Under the pieces are notes generated by a model that was given only the letters and a program-made list of their open reading frames with translations, was not told where the DNA came from and did no database searches. A DNA stretch of 64,000 nt, taken from NCBI RefSeq assembly GCF_013213835.1, contig NZ_JABSSU010000004.1, forward strand, positions 124,001 through 188,000, in the 5' to 3' direction. The position numbers and the translations under genes were made by a program. The first letter of the stretch is position 1. Every line of letters begins with the position of its first letter. The DNA is from Winogradskyella sp. (lineage in GTDB: Bacteria; Bacteroidota; Bacteroidia; Flavobacteriales; Flavobacteriaceae). Shown one piece after another: positions 26,927 to 36,359 of this stretch.

Positions 26927-28798
26927 TTATCTTCCTAAATAAACTAATAATACTGAAATATCATTTGGTGAAACTCCACTAATTCTTGACGCTTGAGAAA
27001 TGGTAACTGGTTGAATTTCGGTTAACTTTTGTCTAGCTTCCATACTCATAGATTTCAATTTTGAGTAATCAAAATTTGAAGGAATCTTTACATTTTCGAG
27101 ACGGTTTAACTTGTCTGCATTGTTCTTTTCTTTTTCTATATAACCGGCATATTTTACCTGAATCTCTGTTTGCTCAATCACTTCATTATCCAATCTATTA
27201 TCAGAAATATAACTTTCTACAGAAGCAACTTGACGCATATCATCAATAGTAATATTAGGTCTTGCATACAGCTTAAACATCTTATCCTGTTGTTTCACTT
27301 TGGCAGAATTCTTTGATTCTAGAACAGGATTTATTTCATCAGGTTTCACACTTGTGTCTTTAAAAAACTGAACAAAAGCATCCGATTTTGACTGCTTTTG
27401 CTCCATTCTTTTGAGGCGTTTTTTAGAAGCTAAACCAAGCTCATAACCTTTAGGTGTTAATCTAAAATCAGCATTATCTTGTCTTAATAATGTTCTATAT
27501 TCAGCTCGAGACGTAAACATACGATAAGGTTCTTCTGTGCCTTTAGTAATTAAATCATCTATTAAAACACCTATATAAGCTTCATCTCTTTTTAAAGTAA
27601 AAGCGTCTTTTTCTTGAACCTTTAAGCTCGCATTTATACCAGCCATTAGACCTTGAGATGCTGCTTCTTCATAACCAGTAGTTCCGTTAATTTGACCAGC
27701 AAAAAACAAGTTCTCTACCAACTTAGTTTCTAATGTATGCTTCAATTGTGTTGGTGGGAAATAATCATATTCAATGGCGTATCCAGGTCTAAAGAATTTT
27801 ACGTTTTCAAATCCTTTTACAGAACGTAGAGCTTTAAACTGAACATCTTCAGGTAATGATGTTGAGAAGCCATTTACATAAACCTCAACCGTATTCCAAC
27901 CTTCTGGTTCTACGAATAATTGATGTCTATCCTTATCTGCAAAACGATTAATCTTATCTTCAATAGAAGGGCAATATCTTGGTCCAACACTTTTAATTCT
28001 TCCATTAAACATTGGCGACCTATCAAAACCTTCACGCAGCAAATTATGCACTTCTGGACTAGTGTAAGTCATATGACAAGAACGTTGTTCTGTCAATGGT
28101 TTTGTAATATCTAGATATGAAAATTTTTCTGGATTATGGTCACCAGGTTGTTCTATCATAACAGAATAATCTAAAGAACGACCATCAACTCTTGGCGGTG
28201 TTCCTGTCTTCATTCTACCAGAATTAAAACCAATATCGATAAGCTCTTCTGTAATTCCTGTGGCCGCTCTTTCTCCAGCTCTACCACCACCAAAATTCTT
28301 ATCGCCAATATGTATTAATCCATTAAGGAATGTTCCGTTTGTTAAGACAACAGATTTAGCTTTAACTTCAATTCCAAGCGATGTTTTTACACCAACAATC
28401 TTATCCTTTTCAATGATTAAACCAGATACCATTTCTTGGTAAAAATCAAGATTAGGTGTTCGTTCTAAAAGCAGTCTCCAGTCCTCAGCAAAACGCATTC
28501 TGTCGGATTGACATCTTGGACTCCACATCGCAGGTCCTTTAGATTTATTAAGCATTTTAAACTGAATAGCAGACGTATCAGATACAATACCGCTATAACC
28601 ACCAAGCGCATCAATTTCTCTTACAATTTGACCTTTAGCAATTCCACCCATTGCAGGATTACACGACATCTGAGCTATATTTTGCAGATTCATTGTAATC
28701 AAAAGCGTCTTACTTCCCATGTTTGCAGCGGCAGCGGCAGCTTCGCTTCCAGCGTGTCCTCCACCAACTACAATAACATCATAAACATCACTAAACAT
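26927..28798 (-). CDS. mnmG: tRNA uridine-5-carboxymethylaminomethyl modification enzyme
   Basis: The 623-aa FAD protein has VIVVGGGHAGSEAAAAAA (G12-G17), MSCNPAMGGIAKGQIVREIDALGG, RGPAMWSPR-type SKGPAMWSPRCQSDR, GRMKTGTPPRVDGRS, GQINGTTGYEEAASQGLMAG, and the C-terminal helical domain ending ISQASRISGVSPNDISVLLVYL. Length and motifs are complete. With MnmE it modifies the wobble uridine of several tRNAs. In many bacteria it lies close to the replication origin, and here parS-type sites flank it. Confidence 0.98.
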   Translation of the reverse strand: MFSDVYDVIVVGGGHAGSEAAAAAANMGSKTLLITMNLQNIAQMSCNPAMGGIAKGQIVREIDALGGYSGIVSDTSAIQFKMLNKSKGPAMWSPRCQSDRMRFAEDWRLLLERTPNLDFYQEMVSGLIIEKDKIVGVKTSLGIEVKAKSVVLTNGTFLNGLIHIGDKNFGGGRAGERAATGITEELIDIGFNSGRMKTGTPPRVDGRSLDYSVMIEQPGDHNPEKFSYLDITKPLTEQRSCHMTYTSPEVHNLLREGFDRSPMFNGRIKSVGPRYCPSIEDKINRFADKDRHQLFVEPEGWNTVEVYVNGFSTSLPEDVQFKALRSVKGFENVKFFRPGYAIEYDYFPPTQLKHTLETKLVENLFFAGQINGTTGYEEAASQGLMAGINASLKVQEKDAFTLKRDEAYIGVLIDDLITKGTEEPYRMFTSRAEYRTLLRQDNADFRLTPKGYELGLASKKRLKRMEQKQSKSDAFVQFFKDTSVKPDEINPVLESKNSAKVKQQDKMFKLYARPNITIDDMRQVASVESYISDNRLDNEVIEQTEIQVKYAGYIEKEKNNADKLNRLENVKIPSNFDYSKLKSMSMEARQKLTEIQPVTISQASRISGVSPNDISVLLVYLGR

Positions 28799-28812
28799 AA
28801 CCTATGTATTAA

Positions 28813-28828
28813 TGTTCCACGTGGAACA
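28813..28828. promoter_or_regulatory. parS-type centromere site in the mnmG leader
   Basis: TGTTCCACGTGGAACA is a perfect 16-base palindrome and fits the ParB-binding consensus. It lies 15 bases upstream of the mnmG ATG and downstream of the candidate -7 element at 28856, so ParB bound here could also affect mnmG expression. Confidence 0.85.
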
Positions 28829-28855
28829 ACTATATAATTTTGATTTTTGAATTTG

Positions 28856-28863
28856 CAAATATA
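28856..28863 (-). promoter_or_regulatory. Candidate -7 element for mnmG
   Basis: The minus-strand octamer TATATTTG fits TAnnTTTG. It gives a leader of about 50 bases that contains the parS-type palindrome. Confidence 0.4.
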
Positions 28864-28880
28864 CGCTGAAATACTGTGAT

Positions 28881-29291
28881 TTACGAACGCTTATTCAAGT
28901 AGTAGTCCTCCTTAGACCTCATCAACTCAGCATCTTTCTCGGTCTTGTCTTTATATCCGCAATAATGAAGTATGCCGTGAATCATAACTCTTGCTAATTC
29001 ATTAGCAAAATCTGTATTGAAATCTGAAGCGTTATCCTTTACTCTATCTATGGAAATATAGATATCACCATGCACTTCTTTTCCAACTGTATAATCAAAA
29101 CTAATGATGTCTGTTAGTGTATCGTGATTGAGGAATTCAACATTAATTTTATGTAAATAATCGTCTGAACAAAAGATATAATTAATCTCACCTAGGTTGT
29201 GATTCTCTTCTTTAATCGTGTCAGAAATCCATTTGATTTCCCCTTCAGAATTCGCTAGGTTAAACTCAGTTTCGTAGTTGAAATTAATCAT
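28881..29291 (-). CDS. ybeY: Endoribonuclease YbeY (rRNA maturation)
   Basis: The 136-aa protein has the YbeY core: IFCSDDYLHKINVEFLNHDTLTDIISF, GDIYISIDRV and MIHGILHYCGYKDKT. His105 and His109 form the zinc-binding HGxLH. The usual third His (GYDH) is replaced by KDK, with Asp115 at the likely ligand position; as I recall this is common in Bacteroidota. It acts in 16S rRNA 3'-end processing and ribosome quality control. It overlaps the end of the DUF4175 gene by eight bases. Confidence 0.92.
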   Translation of the reverse strand: MINFNYETEFNLANSEGEIKWISDTIKEENHNLGEINYIFCSDDYLHKINVEFLNHDTLTDIISFDYTVGKEVHGDIYISIDRVKDNASDFNTDFANELARVMIHGILHYCGYKDKTEKDAELMRSKEDYYLNKRS

Positions 29292-32200
29292 TATTGCTTT
29301 TAAAATATTCTTGAAGTTTCTTCTTAAAATGATTCTGCAAAGGTAATGCCTGTCTGTTTAAGATTTCAGTAGTATTGAAATATTTTTTAGCCGTCGGTAT
29401 TTGGTTGTTGTTTACATTATTGAAATCCTTTTCATTTGTTTCAGACTCACGCTTTGTGTCTTGACCCTGCATAAAAGCAGCGTTCTCTAACTTTAAAAGT
29501 TGGTGCTGAACTTCCATCATTTTTTGCAATGTCTGATTGGTAAAACCATAGTTTAATAGGTCAAGTTCAATATCTTCCATTTGCTTGATTAGTTCACCAG
29601 CGGATTCAATTTTCCCTTCCTTAGAAAGCTTATCCTCTAAGGCTTGTCTTAACTGTTGTTGCTGTTGGTAAATTTTAAACAGCTCTGCGTTTTGTTCTTC
29701 TTTTCCACCTTCGCCATAACCATCATTTTTACCTTCTTTTCCTTCGGTTCCTTTACCATCTTTTCCCTTTCCGTTTTTACCATCACCACCATCATTCTCT
29801 CCATTTCTTTCTGAATTACCTTCACCATTCTGTTTGCCGTTCTGGCCTTGTTGTCCTCCTTGCTGTCCATTCTCACCTTCAGAACCATTTTGCCCTTCTT
29901 GTCCTTGTTGACCTTGTTCGCCAGGTTCTTTTCCTTCTCCTTCTTTTCCTTCTTGACTTGGCTGCTCACCTTCAGGTTTGTTGCCTTGTTCTCCTTCTTT
30001 TCCTTCCTTGCCTTCTTCACTCTTCTTCACACCTTCTTCCATCTGCTTATTAAGTTCTTCTTGAGACATGATAATATCTTGAAGCTGTTCTCCACCACCA
30101 GAACCAGATGATGGATTCATTGACATTTCCATATTATCTAAAATGTCACTAAGAAAACTTGCTAATTCATTACTAGCAGTAATTGAATATTGCTGGGAAG
30201 CTACACCTTGATACAGTCTGTTTTCGGTAAGTTGACCTAATGCTTTATCTATATTGAAATAAACCTCAGTTATTTGTGAATTTACCTTCTCGGAAATCTT
30301 GGGTTGACGTAATGATAATGCAAATAAACTATCATCAATATGTTCAAAATGCTCTCTAAGATTGTTCTGCTTAATAATGTATTTACCATACTTATTATTG
30401 TTAATATCTATACTATTAAAGGTATTCATTAAGTCTTCTTGGTCGAAAGAATACAACAATAGATTTTCAAGGATTTGACGAAGCGTTTCAATATCTTCAG
30501 AAATTTGTTCGCCTCCGCCTCCTCCTCCACCAAGCATAGACATCATTTGCTCACTAAGTTGTTTCATTTTCTTAGCAGCTTTCTTTTGTTTCTCTTTTGC
30601 TTTTTGTTCTTGCTCTTTAGCTTCTTGTGGCTGTGATTCTGATTCGTTCTTCTCCTTTTCTTCTAAAGCTTCCTTTGCTTCTTTTTGGTCAAACTCAATT
30701 CCGTCTTTTAAAAACTCATCAACAGGAACATCCATCGGTTTTTTGAGTCTTCTATCTTCTTGTTTTAGGTCTTCAATATCTTCGTTGAGTTTGTCGAATT
30801 CCTTATTTAACTCTTCTTGTTTATCCTTTGTATTCTCTTCACCTTTTTTAGAAAGTTCTTCTTGCTTTTTAGATAAGTCTTCAAGCTGGTTAGCAATTTT
30901 TTCAGTTTTTTTCATCACATAGAAACGCTTTGTTAATTCTAAAAGCTGTTCCATACTGCGTTTCTTGTTCTTGTTTTGCTTCGCTAATTCTTCAAGTTTT
31001 TGTGTAAACTCTTCTTTGTTGATTTTATCTTTTAGTTGCTCTAATTCTTCTAGAAGTTTTTCGTCTTTTTTGAGTTGCTCCTCATTTTCCTTTAAACGTT
31101 CTTTTAAATCTTCTTTGAATTGGTCTTCTTTCTTTTCTTCTTGAAACTCTTCTAAATTATCTTGAAGTTTCTTGTTGAAGTTCTTCATCAATTGCTCTTG
31201 TTGCTTTTGACGTTTTAAGAAATCTTCAAACTTCTTTTTATCATTAAAATTTAATTCTGATTTTTCTTTTTGGGTTTTAGAAAATTCTTCTAATTTTTTG
31301 TCTTGCTCTTGAAGCTTTTCAAACGTCTTACCAATGTCTTTTATGGTTTCATTTTGCTCTTGTAGTTGCTTTTGTTCTTCTTCTTCTTTTGTTCGTTTTC
31401 TGTAACTAAACACGCTACTCTTTGTACGCTTGTAATTATGGATGGCATCGTTATCAAAAACTTCAAAATACAATTGATAACTTATTCCTTCTTCGAGATT
31501 AAATTGATTTGGAAACGCACTTACAAACTCCCTAAAGTTAGATTTCGAAACTGAAATTGGCAACTTTACTTTTTGAGTTTCATCATCACTTGGATAGTAC
31601 ACCAAATTGAGTTTTGTCAACCCAAAGTCATCGCTCGCTTGTCCGTAGAAATACAAACTTTGTTGGTCTATGGTGTCTTTTTGTACTTCGATATTTATCT
31701 CTGGATATAAATCTTTAACAGTGCTGATGTTGAATGCTAAATTCTCGTAATCTTTTAGCTGTGTATTACTTGTAGAAATGGTGTAATTGTAATTACTGAA
31801 CAACCGCTTAGTAGCTTCAAACGTGTCATCATCACCTTTTAAAAAGCTTAAGGTGTCATTGGCATAAATATTTACTGCATCTGTAGCATTAGTCATTGCT
31901 CTCCAAGTCACATTAGTACCTTCAGGAACGACAGCAGAACCTGTTCCTTTTAAAACCTCGTCTTGTTTCTTGGTGTAAACTGGATAATCCAAAACCATCT
32001 CAAAACTCACTAAACTTGGTGTATTAACCACTTCTAATTGATACGATTTTGAATTCACCTCGTTTGCTGAAAGGTTGAACTCAATATCATTTTTAGGAAG
32101 ACTAAAGGTATATTGAAATTCACCTGGTGCAACTTGTTGCAAATAATACGATTGGTCATTAAAATGTATTTGAGCATTCTCTGGAATGACATCTCCAGTT

Positions 32201-32853
32201 GTTGAAATATTTAACGTAAAGTCTTTACCTTCAACTGCTTGCAATGATTCATTTAATACAAAAAACTGAAAAGGTGCTGGTGGCTCGTAAGCTGTTTTGT
32301 AGTTTACAACACGCTCGTAACTGTCACTAAACCAATTGATTTGTCCTGTAACGAGAGATAACAATATAATTGCCACAGGAATTGCGGCGTACTTTAAATA
32401 CTTTCTATTAGACTTAAAGTTAATTGCGGATTTAAAAGGAATAGGTTGTAGCTCTTTAGACTTCTGCTCTATGCTTGCAATGAGTAAATCGGATTGCGTT
32501 GGGTTTTGTTCTAATTGTAAAACATTAAGCAGTTTGTCATTAACTTCAGGAAAATGATTGCCTATTAAGCGTGAAGCTGTTTCAAAATCAATTCCTTTTC
32601 TCAAATTGAATAAATGCGCCAACGGAATTGCTATAAACTTTACAAACAAACCTAATTCAACAGCAACAAATATCCAGAATAAAAAAGTTCTTGCTGTTGG
32701 GTTTAACCACAACATGTATTCTACAAAAAGTGTAACAATGAGATATAGAAAACCTATGGCAAAAAATAGGATTGCGCCTTTTAAAAGTTCATTAGTATAA
32801 TACTTTTTTATGAACTCTTGTAATTTACTTTTTATGGATTGGAAATTGCTCAT
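29284..32853 (-). CDS. DUF4175-type giant membrane protein with coiled coil and Gly/Glu/Gln tract
   Basis: The 1189-aa protein has two or three membrane segments within the first 175 residues, a large periplasmic region, and a long highly charged coiled coil (about 490-770). A short GGGGGG follows. A low-complexity G/E/K/Q/N tract runs about 945-1060, and helices follow to the end. The order fits the Bacteroidota DUF4175 family. The repeat-like DNA of the tract (29690-30020) generates open but meaningless frames on both strands. Its function is unknown; a scaffolding or envelope role is possible. It is translationally coupled to ybeY. Confidence 0.85.
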   Translation of the reverse strand: MSNFQSIKSKLQEFIKKYYTNELLKGAILFFAIGFLYLIVTLFVEYMLWLNPTARTFLFWIFVAVELGLFVKFIAIPLAHLFNLRKGIDFETASRLIGNHFPEVNDKLLNVLQLEQNPTQSDLLIASIEQKSKELQPIPFKSAINFKSNRKYLKYAAIPVAIILLSLVTGQINWFSDSYERVVNYKTAYEPPAPFQFFVLNESLQAVEGKDFTLNISTTGDVIPENAQIHFNDQSYYLQQVAPGEFQYTFSLPKNDIEFNLSANEVNSKSYQLEVVNTPSLVSFEMVLDYPVYTKKQDEVLKGTGSAVVPEGTNVTWRAMTNATDAVNIYANDTLSFLKGDDDTFEATKRLFSNYNYTISTSNTQLKDYENLAFNISTVKDLYPEINIEVQKDTIDQQSLYFYGQASDDFGLTKLNLVYYPSDDETQKVKLPISVSKSNFREFVSAFPNQFNLEEGISYQLYFEVFDNDAIHNYKRTKSSVFSYRKRTKEEEEQKQLQEQNETIKDIGKTFEKLQEQDKKLEEFSKTQKEKSELNFNDKKKFEDFLKRQKQQEQLMKNFNKKLQDNLEEFQEEKKEDQFKEDLKERLKENEEQLKKDEKLLEELEQLKDKINKEEFTQKLEELAKQNKNKKRSMEQLLELTKRFYVMKKTEKIANQLEDLSKKQEELSKKGEENTKDKQEELNKEFDKLNEDIEDLKQEDRRLKKPMDVPVDEFLKDGIEFDQKEAKEALEEKEKNESESQPQEAKEQEQKAKEKQKKAAKKMKQLSEQMMSMLGGGGGGGEQISEDIETLRQILENLLLYSFDQEDLMNTFNSIDINNNKYGKYIIKQNNLREHFEHIDDSLFALSLRQPKISEKVNSQITEVYFNIDKALGQLTENRLYQGVASQQYSITASNELASFLSDILDNMEMSMNPSSGSGGGEQLQDIIMSQEELNKQMEEGVKKSEEGKEGKEGEQGNKPEGEQPSQEGKEGEGKEPGEQGQQGQEGQNGSEGENGQQGGQQGQNGKQNGEGNSERNGENDGGDGKNGKGKDGKGTEGKEGKNDGYGEGGKEEQNAELFKIYQQQQQLRQALEDKLSKEGKIESAGELIKQMEDIELDLLNYGFTNQTLQKMMEVQHQLLKLENAAFMQGQDTKRESETNEKDFNNVNNNQIPTAKKYFNTTEILNRQALPLQNHFKKKLQEYFKSNND

Positions 32854-32903
32854 GCCTTATTCTAACTAACTAAACTACAATTTTATTTTAATTGTAAATT
32901 ATT

Positions 32904-32911
32904 TAAATTTG
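32904..32911 (+). promoter_or_regulatory. Candidate -7 element for the AlkB-like gene
   Basis: TAAATTTG fits TAnnTTTG, 52 bases upstream of the ATG at 32964. The surrounding DNA is AT-rich, so the match is weak evidence. Confidence 0.3.
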
Positions 32912-32963
32912 GTAAGATTCTGTTAAGATCATCTATCAAAGTGTTAAAAACCTAAAATATTAC

Positions 32964-34016
32964 ATGAAAGATTTAAAATACTTGGCTGCTTTTTCAATAC
33001 CATTGATGGCACTATTAGGGATAACATTTAGAGGTCAATTTGTATGGCTGACACCTTTTTTCACGTTTATTTGTATTCCAGTTTTTGAATTAATTTTACC
33101 TGTAAATAATGAAAACTTAGAAGAAAGTGAAGTTAAAAGTCGACTCAAAAAAAGAATTTTCGATTGGTTGCTCTATCTTAATTTACCACTTGTGTTTGGT
33201 ATTATATTTTTCGCAGTTTTTACCATTAATCATAACGAAATAGCTACTTACGAATTTGTTGGTCTTGTTTTTTCTGTTGGCATTGTTTTGGGTGTTAATG
33301 GTATTAATGTTGCGCATGAATTGGGTCATAGACAAACAACTAATGAACGTTTTATTGGTAAAGCACTTCTCCTACCTTCTTTCTACATGCATTTTTACAT
33401 AGAGCATAACTACGGCCATCACTTACATGCTGCCACTCCAGAAGACCCAGCGACTGCTAAATATAATCAAAGTGTATATTCGTTTTGGATCACCTCAACA
33501 GTAAGACAGTATATTAACGCATGGAAAATTCAGTACAAGCTTCTCAAAAATTCTAAATCATCTTTTGTATCACTAAAAAACGATATGCTTTGGTATACGC
33601 CTTTACAAATTACTTATATGATTCTTACGCTGTTTTTTTTCGGTAAACTGATACTAACGTTTGTTATATTATCTGGAATTGTTGGCTTTTTATTGTTGGA
33701 AACTGTTAATTATATAGAACATTATGGGTTACTAAGACTCAAAACTAAATCTGGACGTTATGAACGTGTCAAAGAAATGCACTCTTGGAATTCTAATCAT
33801 GTCGTTGGACGAATAGTATTGTATGAACTTACAAGGCATAGTGACCATCATTTTAAATCTTCAAAAAAATATCAAATCTTAGAATGTTATGATGAAAGTC
33901 CTCAAATGCCTTATGGTTACCCAACATCTATGGTGCTTTCTCTAATTCCACCTGTTTGGTTCTCAATTATGAACAAACGTGTACCAAAGGAAATGATTCC
34001 TTCTGTATTAGCTTAA
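32964..34016 (+). CDS. AlkB-type integral-membrane non-heme diiron hydroxylase
   Basis: The 350-aa protein has several membrane segments and the eight-histidine pattern of membrane alkane hydroxylases: HELGHR (118-123), HNYGHH (148-153) followed by ATPEDPATA, and HSDHH (292-296). It also has the NYIEHYGL motif found in AlkB proteins. It should use O2 and a rubredoxin-type electron donor to hydroxylate a terminal methyl or related group. No rubredoxin or reductase gene is next to it. A fatty-acid or other lipid substrate is possible. Confidence 0.88.
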   Translation: MKDLKYLAAFSIPLMALLGITFRGQFVWLTPFFTFICIPVFELILPVNNENLEESEVKSRLKKRIFDWLLYLNLPLVFGIIFFAVFTINHNEIATYEFVGLVFSVGIVLGVNGINVAHELGHRQTTNERFIGKALLLPSFYMHFYIEHNYGHHLHAATPEDPATAKYNQSVYSFWITSTVRQYINAWKIQYKLLKNSKSSFVSLKNDMLWYTPLQITYMILTLFFFGKLILTFVILSGIVGFLLLETVNYIEHYGLLRLKTKSGRYERVKEMHSWNSNHVVGRIVLYELTRHSDHHFKSSKKYQILECYDESPQMPYGYPTSMVLSLIPPVWFSIMNKRVPKEMIPSVLA

Positions 34017-34079
34017 AGAATTAATTACTTTGACATCTGTATATTGTCTAGTATCTTTGGCCCTTCAAAAAAAGAGATA

Positions 34080-35591
34080 ATGTCAAATGTTCGTGTGCGC
34101 TTTGCGCCTAGTCCAACAGGACCTTTACATATTGGTGGTGTAAGAACTGCTTTATTCAACTATTTATTTGCTAAAAAACACGGCGGTACTTTTGTGCTCC
34201 GTATAGAAGATACAGACCAAAATAGGTTTGTTGAAGGTGCTGAAGATTATATCGTAAAGTCAATGGAATGGCTGAACATTCCTTTTGATGAAAGTCCGGC
34301 TAAACCTGGTCAATTTGGTCCTTACAGACAAAGCGAGCGTAAAGCTATGTATAAGCAATATGCAGACCAATTAGTTGCTGAAGGAAAAGCATATTATGCC
34401 TTTGATACTGCAGAACAATTAGATACACATAGAAAAGACCATGAAGCCAATGGTAAAACTTTTATTTACAACTGGCACAACAGAGAAAAAGGTCGTTTAG
34501 TAAACTCATTAGTGTTATCTGAAGAAGATGTAAAAGCTAAAATTGATGCTGGTGAAGATTATGTCATTCGATTTAAATCGCCACAAGATGAAACTTTAGT
34601 GTTACAAGATATTATTAGAGGTGAGATAAAAATAGACACTAATATTTTAGATGATAAAGTATTGTTTAAAAGTGATGGTATGCCAACTTATCACCTTGCC
34701 AATATTGTAGATGACCATTTAATGAAAATCTCTCATGTCATTCGTGGGGAAGAATGGTTACCTTCTTTAGCACTTCATTATTTGTTATATGATGCTTTTG
34801 GTTGGGATGCACCAGAATTTGCACATTTACCATTGATTTTAAAACCTACAGGAAAAGGAAAATTAAGCAAACGTGATGGTGATAAATTAGGTTTTCCAGT
34901 ATTTCCTTTAGAATGGAATGACTCAAAAACCAATGATGTTTCTCGTGGTTATAACGAAGATGGATATTTCCCAGAAGCTGTAGTTAACTTTTTAGCCTTC
35001 TTAGGTTGGAATCCAGGCACAGAACAAGAAATATTTAGCTTAGATGAGCTTGTAAATGCATTCGATTTAAAGAAAGTTAATAAAGCAGGTGCGCGTTTTG
35101 ACCCAGATAAAACCAAATGGTTTAATCATCAGTACATGCAAGTACAGTCTAATGCTGGTTTAGCTGAAGCTTTTAAGAATTCAACTTCAGAACTTGCAGA
35201 TATAGACATCAACTATATAGAAATGGTGATTGACCTAGTTAAAGAGCGGGCAACATTTGTGTCTGACTTTTGGGACTTAACGCATTTCTTCTTTGCTGCG
35301 CCAAAAGAGTTTGATGCAAAAGCACTCAAAAAAGCCATAAAAGACGACACTAAACAACTTTTAGAAGAATTAGTTACTGTTGTTGAACAAGCTGACGATT
35401 CTTCAAAAGAAACACTTCAAACTGCAATAAAAGGTTGGATAACTTCTAAAGAAATAGGCTTTGGTAAAGTAATGATGCCATTGCGTGTGGCGTTGGTTGG
35501 CGCTTTACAAGGTCCAGATGTCTTTGATATAATGTTTATGATTGGTAAAGCTGAAAGTCTAAAACGAATTCAAAATTTAATAGAAGCCTAA
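34080..35591 (+). CDS. gltX: Glutamate-tRNA ligase
   Basis: The 503-aa class I synthetase starts MSNVRVRFAPSPTGPLHIGG, with the HIGH-type motif, and has the KLSKRDG (KMSKS-type) motif and LFKSDGMPTYHLANIVDDHLM. The ATG at 34080 is preferred over one 36 bases upstream, since homology starts here. It charges tRNA-Glu. The TAA stop overlaps the TAG stop of the convergent beta-barrel gene. Confidence 0.97.
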   Translation: MSNVRVRFAPSPTGPLHIGGVRTALFNYLFAKKHGGTFVLRIEDTDQNRFVEGAEDYIVKSMEWLNIPFDESPAKPGQFGPYRQSERKAMYKQYADQLVAEGKAYYAFDTAEQLDTHRKDHEANGKTFIYNWHNREKGRLVNSLVLSEEDVKAKIDAGEDYVIRFKSPQDETLVLQDIIRGEIKIDTNILDDKVLFKSDGMPTYHLANIVDDHLMKISHVIRGEEWLPSLALHYLLYDAFGWDAPEFAHLPLILKPTGKGKLSKRDGDKLGFPVFPLEWNDSKTNDVSRGYNEDGYFPEAVVNFLAFLGWNPGTEQEIFSLDELVNAFDLKKVNKAGARFDPDKTKWFNHQYMQVQSNAGLAEAFKNSTSELADIDINYIEMVIDLVKERATFVSDFWDLTHFFFAAPKEFDAKALKKAIKDDTKQLLEELVTVVEQADDSSKETLQTAIKGWITSKEIGFGKVMMPLRVALVGALQGPDVFDIMFMIGKAESLKRIQNLIEA

Positions 35592-36265
35592 AAATTTATT
35601 AGAGCCATTAAGGCAATCAAGCTTTGATTGCCTTTAAAATCCTTAGAAATTATATCTTCTTTATTTAGCTTTCCAAGGATATTGGTAAAGCCATAAATAT
35701 ATTGGGCTCTAAACTTTATGTACTTAAAACCTAAAGTTGCTCCCACTACTCCATTAACATTAAACTGAGAGATATTTGTAATTGCATCTGCTGCAACCGC
35801 AGTTTCATTAATTCTAACCGCTAAATTTTCAGGATTATTAGATTGTAATTCAAGCTTGCTATTGTATTGCAGCATTGGGCCAAAATCTATTGAAAACACA
35901 TTTTTTACAACCTTAGCATGCATTAAAAAGGATAATTGTGCTGCCATAAGATTATATTCTATTTGTCTTTCAATAAAAACATCTTCATCAAAAAACAAAC
36001 CTGCCACTTCAAAATTATTATCGGACAATTGTATTGAATAACTCACATCATACCACTTATGAGGAACCTCAGCTGTGGCTGATGCATTAATAATCCAACC
36101 GTTAGATTGTGTGGTTTCAAAATTATCTGTAAGAATATTAAACTGTGTAATTCCGCCACCAATAGAAAACCCATTTTTAATAACGACTCTTCTATGTTGA
36201 GCAAAAGAATTTGTAACAAAAGTGGTAGTTACAACTACTAATAATATAGGTTTGAAATATTTCAT
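35588..36265 (-). CDS. Outer-membrane beta-barrel protein (PorT-like)
   Basis: The 225-aa protein has a signal peptide ending TNSFAQH, then alternating hydrophobic strands with glycines and aromatics (FSIGGGITQFNI, NGVVGATLGFKYIKFRAQYIYGFTNIL). This is the pattern of small eight-to-ten-strand barrels of the PorT/OMP_b-brl type. No specific function can be assigned. Confidence 0.75.
   Translation of the reverse strand: MKYFKPILLVVVTTTFVTNSFAQHRRVVIKNGFSIGGGITQFNILTDNFETTQSNGWIINASATAEVPHKWYDVSYSIQLSDNNFEVAGLFFDEDVFIERQIEYNLMAAQLSFLMHAKVVKNVFSIDFGPMLQYNSKLELQSNNPENLAVRINETAVAADAITNISQFNVNGVVGATLGFKYIKFRAQYIYGFTNILGKLNKEDIISKDFKGNQSLIALMALINF
35610..35636 (+). terminator. Hairpin serving gltX, inside the convergent gene
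   Basis: A GC-containing stem, AGGCAATCAA (35611-35620) with TTGATTGCCT (35624-35633), follows the gltX stop by about 20 bases and lies in the last codons of the convergent gene. The T tract after it is short, so termination efficiency is uncertain. Confidence 0.5.
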
Positions 36266-36359
36266 ATAAAATTTGAGGCTTGTTCCAACAAACCTAATGA
36301 AATTATACGAATATTACTTACTTTTAATCTCTCATATACACTAACTTAAAACTATAATT

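Noticed and set aside
26927..28798. Minus-strand shadow frames within mnmG and pgk on the plus strand
   Set aside because: They overlap well-supported genes throughout and have no family resemblance.
29649..30111. Open frames on both strands inside the DUF4175 gene
   Set aside because: They come from the low-complexity G/E/K/Q-coding DNA and have no gene-like composition or start context.
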